Shown here: positions 57,276-64,000 of the stretch, piece after piece
Position numbering within the stretch: the stretch's first letter is position 1
How the letters are laid out: the number at the start of each line of letters is the position of its first letter
DNA from: Dryococelus australis
Taxonomy: Eukaryota > Arthropoda > Insecta > Phasmatodea > Phasmatidae
DNA length: 64,000 bases
Assembly: GCA_029891345.1 (NCBI GenBank)
Contig: CM056998.1
Coordinates: forward strand, 174,044,239-174,108,238
Direction of reading: 5' to 3'
Made by a program: the position numbers and the translations under genes
Notes under the pieces: generated by a model
Databases searched by the model: none
What the model was told of the DNA's origin: nothing
The model's input: the letters and a program-made list of their open reading frames with translations, nothing else

Positions 57276-58383
57276 CACGCTTACTTCAAGTAAAAATACA
57301 ACTTCCACTAGAGAAAAGGTTCTCTGAAATATCTTACAAACATGAACTATGTTGCAGAAAGACATCAGTTGATTGCATCATACCTTTTCTTGTACAGTAA
57401 TGTCACCAGGCGGACAAGATCATTTCTGGAGAGGAAGGAAGCAAGTCACTGACTTACTTACCTTCTTCTCATTACGGAAATAACTACACATTCTGTTCCT
57501 ACACTAGAGTTTACTGGACTAGCTTCCTTTCTTTGCAATAAATTTGGCCTGGGTCACAGGTTCAGAAAAAGTAATACAAGAAAAGTCAGTTTTGATTTAG
57601 CCCCTTTCACTTCAGTGCGATTTAATTTTAACTTGCCTCGGTGGCACTTCGCTGATTGAAACACAGTTCCGTGACGTTTCATTCCATCTATCCTTCCTTC
57701 CACAAGTGATCCAGCTTCTTATTTAGCCTACTTTTCCCGGGACGTAGCTGGCTGCTAAGTGATATCACGATGCGAAGAGTGCGTCATATTCCTGATACGA
57801 AGAGACAGAAAACATTCACGAGATGAATGGCTGGTAAGCTGGACTTCATACTCTTTATCCAATACACAAGCAAAAGTCAGCGCGCTTATTAGCCGCTTGT
57901 CATTGCAGTACTAGTCTATTACAGGGTTTTGACATTTTTTCATTTTTAATATTGGCTAAGAGTCTTACAGGACAAGTCAGATAAGAAGAGAGAGAATTAT
58001 AAAAGTGACACGAGCCTATGATTGCTACAAGTATACCTTACCAAAATGAATCTGCGAATTATTTACAGCTCTCCTTTTGGGTAACTGAGATGTAACTCAA
58101 ACTTAAATTACCAAGCGCTTTTCTTCCTATCCAGTTATTATGTTTTATTGTAAAGTGACGCAAGTCTCCGAAGGAGCTAAGGCGTTTTGTTCGAACCCCG
58201 TTTTTCCAAGTACATACCCCAAGGAAGTCATATGTATGAGCTGTTTTTGTGACTTTAGGTCAGGTTTTGTTAGGTTAGGTTAGCGTGTACCCCTGCTCCC
58301 AGTCACCCTCTCGGCGTAAAGGGGGGACGTTAATAAGACCAATCAAAGCTATTGTTGAGCCCCTCCGTTCGACCTACTGGCAC
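57276..58383. other. Unassigned, with short TTAGG run and tRNA-like motif
   Basis: GTTAGGTTAGGTTAG near 58268-58282 is three units of the insect telomere-type repeat, in an interstitial position. A B-box-like TTGTTCGAACCCCG near 58188 suggests a tRNA-derived remnant. No gene is supported. Confidence 0.4.
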
Positions 58384-59100
58384 AGAGAATGGTTGTTAAC
58401 GAGCGACAGTTTCATTTTAAAATAAAAAGAAGCCATACGTGTTCCCGCGGCCACAATTGGGTGCAGGCGTGCCAACAGTGCTACGGAAAAACATCCCCCG
58501 CGCCAACACTGCGACAGTACGGCGACCACCGCACGGTTGCTAACCGTGTCACAGACGTGCCCGCTGCAATGGTCGGCGCTAGTGTCGTCTGCCCTCCCTC
58601 CCCCCCCTCCTTTTTCTCATACGAACATCATGTTAACAAATCCGCGCTGCGAATACGCGCCGCACGTGTGGCCGAGCCGGCGCCACCGTGTTTTGTCTCA
58701 TTAGCCGGGCCTTGTTTCCCCCAAGCCAGACAAGAAGGCCGACCGCCTCGCCTATCCCACCCGTCCCTTCATCGGGTAATGACAGGCAACCCGCTTATCA
58801 AAGGGCTTGGCTTCAATGGCTGTAAACGAGATGTTTGCCCCGGGAAGGGGTCTGTGTTCGAAGGGAAGGAGGGGAGGGCGGACACTCGAGTTTGCAACAA
58901 GCAGGGTAATTTATGGCAGACGCTGCATCTGAATAGAAAAACAAAACATGGCGGCCCGGCCCGGCCCATGCCAAGTCCTGTGATTCCATCGCTAAAGAGG
59001 CCTGCAATGAAGTACACTGATACTCTCCTCGCTTCCCGTCTTTTTTTTTTTGCTCGTTTCCTCTTCCGCGCTGCATCAAAAACTAAAATTGGTAGGTAGT
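58384..59100. promoter_or_regulatory. GC-rich island, candidate regulatory element
   Basis: This is the most GC-rich part of the window. ORFs are open on both strands (236 aa plus at 58389-59099; 122 aa and 88 aa minus), which is expected when stop codons are rare, and none shows a domain. Non-random motifs include a palindrome CACGGTTGCTAACCGTG at 58532-58548, TCTCATTAGCC, a TCF-like TTATCAAAGGG near 58796, and TAATTTATGGCAGACGC near 58907, resembling a posterior Hox site. The plus ORF could still be coding, but its Pro/Arg/Cys-rich composition looks like translated GC-rich DNA. Confidence 0.3.
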
Positions 59101-59353
59101 TCTTACCTCGCGTGGCAGAAGTCCAGGGAACAAGCAATTTCGTTACAGTTCGCGATCTATGAATAGGGCCAGCACTAAGACCTTTGATTTACTCTGTGGA
59201 CGCGACAAACGAGGTAGTGTTTTCAGTTCGGAGCCAATCTGAGAAAGTATCATCACGTATGAATTGATATTAACAGTGCGGTAGTGAAATGTCGCTACCT
59301 TTATTTAGGGGGGGGGGGTGGGAGGGCGATAGATTACAACGTCTTATTGAATG
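59101..59353. other. Unassigned, with G homopolymer
   Basis: A G-rich run lies at about 59309-59320, just upstream of a SINE. Nothing else is supported. Confidence 0.4.
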
Positions 59354-59605
59354 AGTGTGTGAAGAGATTTGGGCGGCTCTTAACAGCAGGTCTTCAAAAC
59401 CGATGAGGGTTATTGAGGTGAGTATGGAGCAGCGCCGGAATGAAGGGGCGGGGAAAACGGGAGATCCCCGAGAAAATCCGCCGGCCAACGGCATCATCCG
59501 GCACGATTCCCACATGCAAAAATCCGGCGATACGGCCGGGGATTGAACCCGGAACGCCTTGGTAGGAGGCGAGCGAGCTAACCGCTCGGTCACCGCGACC
59601 CCTCG
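59354..59605 (-). mobile_element. tRNA-derived SINE (family S1) with target-site duplication
   Basis: This is the best preserved reverse copy. It is flanked by an exact 9-bp duplication TATTGAATG at 59345-59353 and 59606-59614, which fixes the ends and shows insertion by target-primed retrotransposition. The body has GGCGGCTCTTAACAGCAGGT, GAGCAGCGCCGGAATGAAGG and ACGGGAGATCCCCGAGAAAA. The B box is GGGATTGAACCCGG and the A-box end is TAACCGCTCGGTCACCGCG. The 127-aa minus ORF here is SINE translation. Confidence 0.93.
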
Positions 59606-60012
59606 TATTGAATGTTTTGTCGTTATGACTGTGCATTCAAGCGAGGATTTCATGGCAAGTGCCTAGAGAAAATAATTCCTGACTTTGCTCACTCACCAGA
59701 TACTTTAAACATTAGAAGCTGATAACTTAACCACCAACAGTCGCCCCAGAAATCACTCTGGTCCTAAAATCGGAGGTTCACTGTGGAACCAATAAGTGTT
59801 GCCACAGAGCATCGCAATGATTAAATTTACAAGTCCATGCTAGCTATCATCAAGACTTGGCTAATTATTTTTAATAATTAAATTTTAAGAAATTTTCACC
59901 TGGCTGAACTTATAGAGCGTAATCGAGATATAAGAGCACACCAATAAAAAGTGTAATACAGGCCCTCGTCCAATTTCGTCTCTTTTAGACGCAAGGTGGT
60001 GTTCTGAAGTAT

Positions 60013-60431
60013 AGGCTGTTCACGGGAAAATGAGCACTTTTGAAAGCCCTGTTTAGGATCTACTTGTATGCACGTAGGGTATTCTTCCGCCTTATATAAA
60101 ATTAACATTGCCATGGGCCTCATCACTTTACTCATACGTTGGTCAGGTGAATCTGTGGAAGTATCAGAAAAGGAAATACGTTACAAATATGGTCATCTTT
60201 GCACTTCGATGCATTTAAAAAATAGAAAGCGAAATAAATAAATTTAGTTATTACAAATGGTTACCTAACACATATTATTCGACGTTAAGATACGGAACTA
60301 CTGTCCATCCATCATTACCAACTTTACTGGGCGCATGTTACTCAGTGCGCCCGTTAAAATATATGCAGGTAGGAGCAGTGAAATTTTTGTAAGGTTGATT
60401 TCAAAGGTGTTCACTTTATCGTGAACAGCCT
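60013..60431. mobile_element. MITE, long subfamily, full length (copy 6)
   Basis: It starts AGGCTGTTCACGGGAAAATG and ends GTGTTCACTTTATCGTGAAC plus AGCCT. Its 419 bp match the 421-bp copy at 51.7 kb along the whole length (CATGGGCCTCATCACTTTAC, ACAAATGGTTACCTAACAC). The 79-aa minus ORF at 59896-60135 overlaps it and is not a gene. Confidence 0.92.
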
Positions 60432-60728
60432 TCATCGTAATTCCATCGGCAACGGCCTTTATGAGACTCTTATATGTAACCCTATCATTTTATGATTTTA
60501 TATTGTAACGATAAAGACAATGGTGTGCTACACGTCCCTAAACTGCTACAACATTTCTGTCCGAGAATTTTAATACCCAAAAAAATTTTTTGGTCTCTGA
60601 GAACACATGTCCAGACGACTCTTACTATTAAAGATCCTGTAAACAACAATGAACACAATTGGCTCTTGTAGCTTCGTGGTAAGGGAAATAATATTTCTTA
60701 AGCCTTTGTTTGTTGGCACACGCCACTC

Positions 60729-60729
<1 letters not shown>
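60432..60729. other. Unassigned sequence
   Basis: No feature is supported here. Confidence 0.3.

Positions 60730-60781
<52 letters not shown>
60730..60781. repeat. (AT)n microsatellite
   Basis: About 52 bp of pure AT dinucleotide. Confidence 0.97.
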
Positions 60782-60783
<2 letters not shown>

Positions 60784-63466
60784 CTCAGTTCCTAAAGAGC
60801 ATACTGTATACGCTCTCGGAAACCAAATTCAGAAATGGTATTTTTGCAACACTTTAAAAACGACGTGAAATTTAACCACAACTATCTGTATTGTGTTTAG
60901 TCCTATCGAGATCTTCACCCTATATACAAACTAGTGTTAATGCCTACTACCACTATTAAACTAGTATGGTGGCCCACATACTTATTGCATGCATTTTACT
61001 TTCAAGTTTTATGGAATTTTCCTGTCGTCTTATGGAGTAGCACGACCTACTTATCATAAAACGTAAGTACCTAAGACCCACTGTTTTCTTTTAAAACGCA
61101 CACAAAGTATTCAGCGGCTACGATACAAAGCCTTTCACATACAATACTTCATACTTGCAAAGGTAAATACATTTTAAGCAACCAATATTGCGCTGGCTAT
61201 TCCGAAAGCACAAATGAAACAAGACAGATCTTGTGTGCTGGGCTCACACGTGAGTAGGCGTGCAGTAGAGACGGTATTTCGACGTTTGCATTAGATGAAT
61301 TGGCCGACATTCATTTTGATGTACGGTACGGCAGGGTGCAATTTTCTGAGAATACATAATTTGTACCAGGATAAATTCCCAAACGGCGTAAACTATTCAT
61401 CATGGGATGAATATCACAAATAACCAACGCATAAGGGGAAATAGGTACATTGACTATCGCAATAATTACTATACTGTGCAGTTTTGTTCGGTACCTTGTC
61501 GACTTCGTTGAACCTTTATGTGTGTCGAAGAGAGGTTGCAGCGACAACACATGTTAGTACTTGTGCACAACATATAATTATGTAACTTAAGAAGAGATTT
61601 CTCATTTAAATCCCACGTAATTCCATTTAAGAATAGTCAGCCTAATATTGATCACTTGCAGTGAGTTTACCTCCACGTGCAAGGCGTTATATCGCCGTTG
61701 CTAAATAATTTGTGTAGGTTTTGAAGAGAAACGATGGATCCCCAGGCACATGCAGCAAGAGTATCTTATTGGTTCAGTAGGACATACTGATTATAAGGTG
61801 GATTCAGAAACCCATAAAATTTGAAGGCAGAACAATTGTATGCAAGTGGGAGGTGGCCACCCATTTTATTTTTATAACGGCAGGAGTCCTTAACATCAGA
61901 TGAAAATCCCGATAACACTAAACATTATCCAGAGAACCGACAGTTTACTTCTACGCCGTTTCCGATATTTTTCTGAACTAGATATTCGATACTACCACTG
62001 TTACAAAATTGTCTGACACAGATTACAAGATAAAAAATATATATTTACAAAAAAAAGGTTAAAATATTAAGAAATAACTTAATCGCTATGGATGTACATT
62101 GAGTTAGGCTATAATTTGCGTTGCATATGCCTGTCTCATTTTTTTCACCGGCTATAAAAGCCCGAAATATTTCGAGTAATTTTTTTGTGTGTGAATGTCT
62201 GTCATATACAGGATTATTCAGCTAATATGTTCATCCCAAATATCTTCCGAAACGCTGAAGGCATCGAAATTTTGATTTTGAAATCTTAAATGGCACTACG
62301 GGGTTCATAAGGCACCGTAAATGGCTGTTCCGGGACGTAATCAATTGCTGAGTAACGATATGAAGTTGTGTTTTTTTAATGCGAACATACTCATTTCTCC
62401 CAATAGCATAACGCAATATTAAGCGGCGAGTTCAGTAACGTGATTATTTTGAAAATCCAACGATCGCTTTTTGAACTTTTTGAGATACAGAGCGGCTCTC
62501 TTAGGCGTAGGCATTTGAATGCAGGTGTGACGGGGTATGTTGCGTCACCCGCTGGGAAATATTTCATTGGCGTGGACTGTAAAGTAGACATGACTGCTAG
62601 GTAAAATAATTGCAATCAAGTTATGAACATCAAATTTATCATACGTCTTCTTTGTAGGTACAAGCAGCACGCCGGAAACACTGCACGCCAGTTCAGCGTC
62701 TTACGCGTAGGAGTGATGAGGCACTAAGCTCGCGTGAGATTTTCACCCTTACCGCTCCCGTGCTTGCCTACCCCAAATGCGCTGAGAAGCTACACGTAGG
62801 CGGTGCCCTTAAAACTCAGTCATTCAACTCTCTCCCGTCCACCGCAAATCTCCTTGATAACAGCATCCAATCAGTCCTGGAGCCGAGGGCACTCCCTTCA
62901 CCAGACACCTTAGGGTGTCAATAGTGCTTCACTGATGGACCACACTCGTTAGTCAGTACAGAGTTGGGGATACTCTCCCCACCAATCACCTTGCGATGCT
63001 GGTAGTTCTCGGCTGACTAACAGCTCTCAAACACCTCTTCTCCAACTCTAAAAATTCTGTCGTCTCAGAAATGCTGCACTGCGCGGCTTCCGTCTTGTAC
63101 CAGAACCGCCTTGACACTACTACTCTACCGAGAGGTCACTCCTCTCAGAACGTGCCCATGAGATCCTTCCTAAGAGCATACGAGTCATTCCCAGATTAAC
63201 TCTTGCAACCCTTTTCTGAAGGCAACTCCTCGCTGCACAACTAAGTTCCAATTCCTCTTAGAAAAAGTTTTAAAGTACTACATTTATACACTAACTCTTG
63301 TGGAATCTCGTTCTCTACAGCATAGGGCGCCATCAATCATGGTAACGCGTCTGAAAGTGTCGACCTGCAGAGTCTGCTCGACGACGTCTCCTTTCCCCAA
63401 TGGGGAGGTATCTCCCTCATTCTCTGCCAAAACATTACATGATTCCCTGCCAATCACATATGACCA
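60782..63466. other. Unassigned; GC-balanced, C-rich part at 62.7-63.4 kb
   Basis: The first 1.9 kb is AT-rich without recognised features. From about 62650 to 63450 the composition changes to a C/T-rich, GC-balanced stretch (CACTCCCTTCACCAGACACC, AGGTCACTCCTCTCAGAACG), which may be part of a retroelement, but I found no LTR partner or coding frame. Confidence 0.3.
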
Positions 63467-63708
63467 GGGGGCCGCGGTAGTGTGGTGTTTAGATTACTCG
63501 CCTCCCATCATGGCGAATCGGGTTCGATTCCCGGTGGAGTCGCTCCGGATTCTCGGATGTGAGAATCGTGCCGGACGATGCCACTGGACGGTGGGTTTTC
63601 TCCGGGATTTCCCGTTTCACCCACCCTTGCATTCCCACGCTGCTCCATACTCATCTCGCTTCACCCTCATTGGCTCTCAAGACCTCGCTATTCATAGCTG
63701 CCCAAATC
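63467..63708 (+). mobile_element. tRNA-derived SINE (family S1)
   Basis: Forward copy: GGGGCCGCGGTAGTGTGGTG (A-box region), GGGTTCGATTCCCGGTGGAG (B box), GAATCGTGCCGGACGATGCC, TTTCTCCGGGATTTCCCGTT and CTCATTGGCTCTCAAGACC. The A-box part differs from the other copies (TAGTGTGGTGTTTAGA), so it could be a subfamily. Confidence 0.9.
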
Positions 63709-63763
63709 ACTTCACTCACTTGCATATTACCAACATTTCATGACAACACAGTCCCCTAATTTA

Positions 63764-64000
63764 TAGCAGTCTGCAACCCACAAAATTACAGTGTTAACAG
63801 GCAGGAGAGCAATCCAAGGCGAACTAGCATCTGCTGGTGTTTCCAGACAATTGTCTACCGCAATACTTCTGTGAATCCTTCTGCGAATGGGGCTCCAGAG
63901 TAGACAGGGGGTGACTGCACACATGCTAACACAAGTGCATCGACAAAAACGGCTGGAATTTGCTCGGCAGTATGGTAACTGGACCACTGCCGCTGATTGG
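63764..64000 (+). pseudogene. Tc1-like transposase fragment, cut by window edge
   Basis: In the frame from 63792 the sequence reads LTGRRAIQGELASAGVSRQL, then after a stop GVTAHMLTQVHRQKRLEFAR and QYGNWTTADW. The RQKRLEFARQYGNWT stretch is characteristic of Tc1-like transposases just before the first catalytic Asp, which would lie beyond the window. At least one stop is present. It could be a third Tc1 lineage, different from those at 32 and 53 kb. Confidence 0.7.

Noticed and set aside
58389..59099. 236-aa ORF as a protein-coding gene
   Set aside because: Overlapping long ORFs on both strands, GC-rich low-stop composition and no recognisable domain or repeat of conserved residues. Kept only as a possible regulatory island.
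63300..63743. 147-aa ORF
   Set aside because: Its C-terminal half is a translation of a SINE that also gives ORFs at 59270-59653 on the other strand.

Overview
This 64 kb window looks like non-coding chromosomal DNA from a large, repeat-rich arthropod genome, most likely an insect. The base composition is AT-rich, coding density is almost nil, and I see no operons, ribosome-binding sites or prokaryotic genes. Everything I could recognise is a transposable element, a tandem repeat or a broken gene copy. Support for an insect comes from Tc1-like, mariner-like and Tigger/pogo-like transposases, a MADF-BESS pseudogene (a family expanded in insects), a short TTAGG run, and tRNA-headed SINEs. I cannot name the species.

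Left part (1-13.4 kb). A tRNA-derived SINE lies at 310-548, a small inverted-repeat element at 675-914 and a decayed coiled-coil-type coding remnant at 1427-1830. A 21-bp minisatellite (2.74-3.02 kb) and a ~120-bp satellite (3.95-4.62 kb) follow. Next come a coding-like stretch ending in an almost perfect 76-nt palindrome (5012-5087) and a tandem array of units with tRNA-Leu-like tails (5.15-5.87 kb). A degenerate zinc-finger fragment (6.26-6.54 kb), a strongly C-poor tract (6.8-7.6 kb), a G-quadruplex motif (8765-8786), a MADF-BESS pseudogene (9.35-10.06 kb), a MITE (10.34-10.57 kb) and a solo LTR (12.76-13.35 kb) complete this part.

Middle (13.4-40 kb). This is mostly AT-rich unique or unrecognised DNA. 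It carries a ~420-bp MITE split by a second TA-flanked element (16.84-18.24 kb), a second ~119-bp satellite block (21.4-22.3 kb), two SINEs, two more MITEs and a Tc1-like pseudogene (32.0-33.02 kb). A 4.4-kb satellite of ~119-bp units (33.57-37.98 kb) follows.

Right part (40-64 kb). A deleted Tigger/pogo element with both termini lies at 40125-42388. A near-identical 53-bp x5 repeat (49.6-49.9 kb) is followed by a long AT microsatellite. Further features are two intact-length MITEs (51.7 and 60.0 kb), a Tc1-like transposase gene split by a solo LTR (52.98-54.56 kb), a complete-length dead mariner-like element (55970-57273), a GC-rich possible regulatory island (58.38-59.10 kb), several SINEs, and a Tc1-like fragment running off the right edge.

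No intact host protein-coding gene could be supported. The most informative material is structural: nested insertions that give relative ages, and two quasi-palindromes in which one arm looks like an inverted copy of the adjacent coding sequence, as expected from replication template switching.
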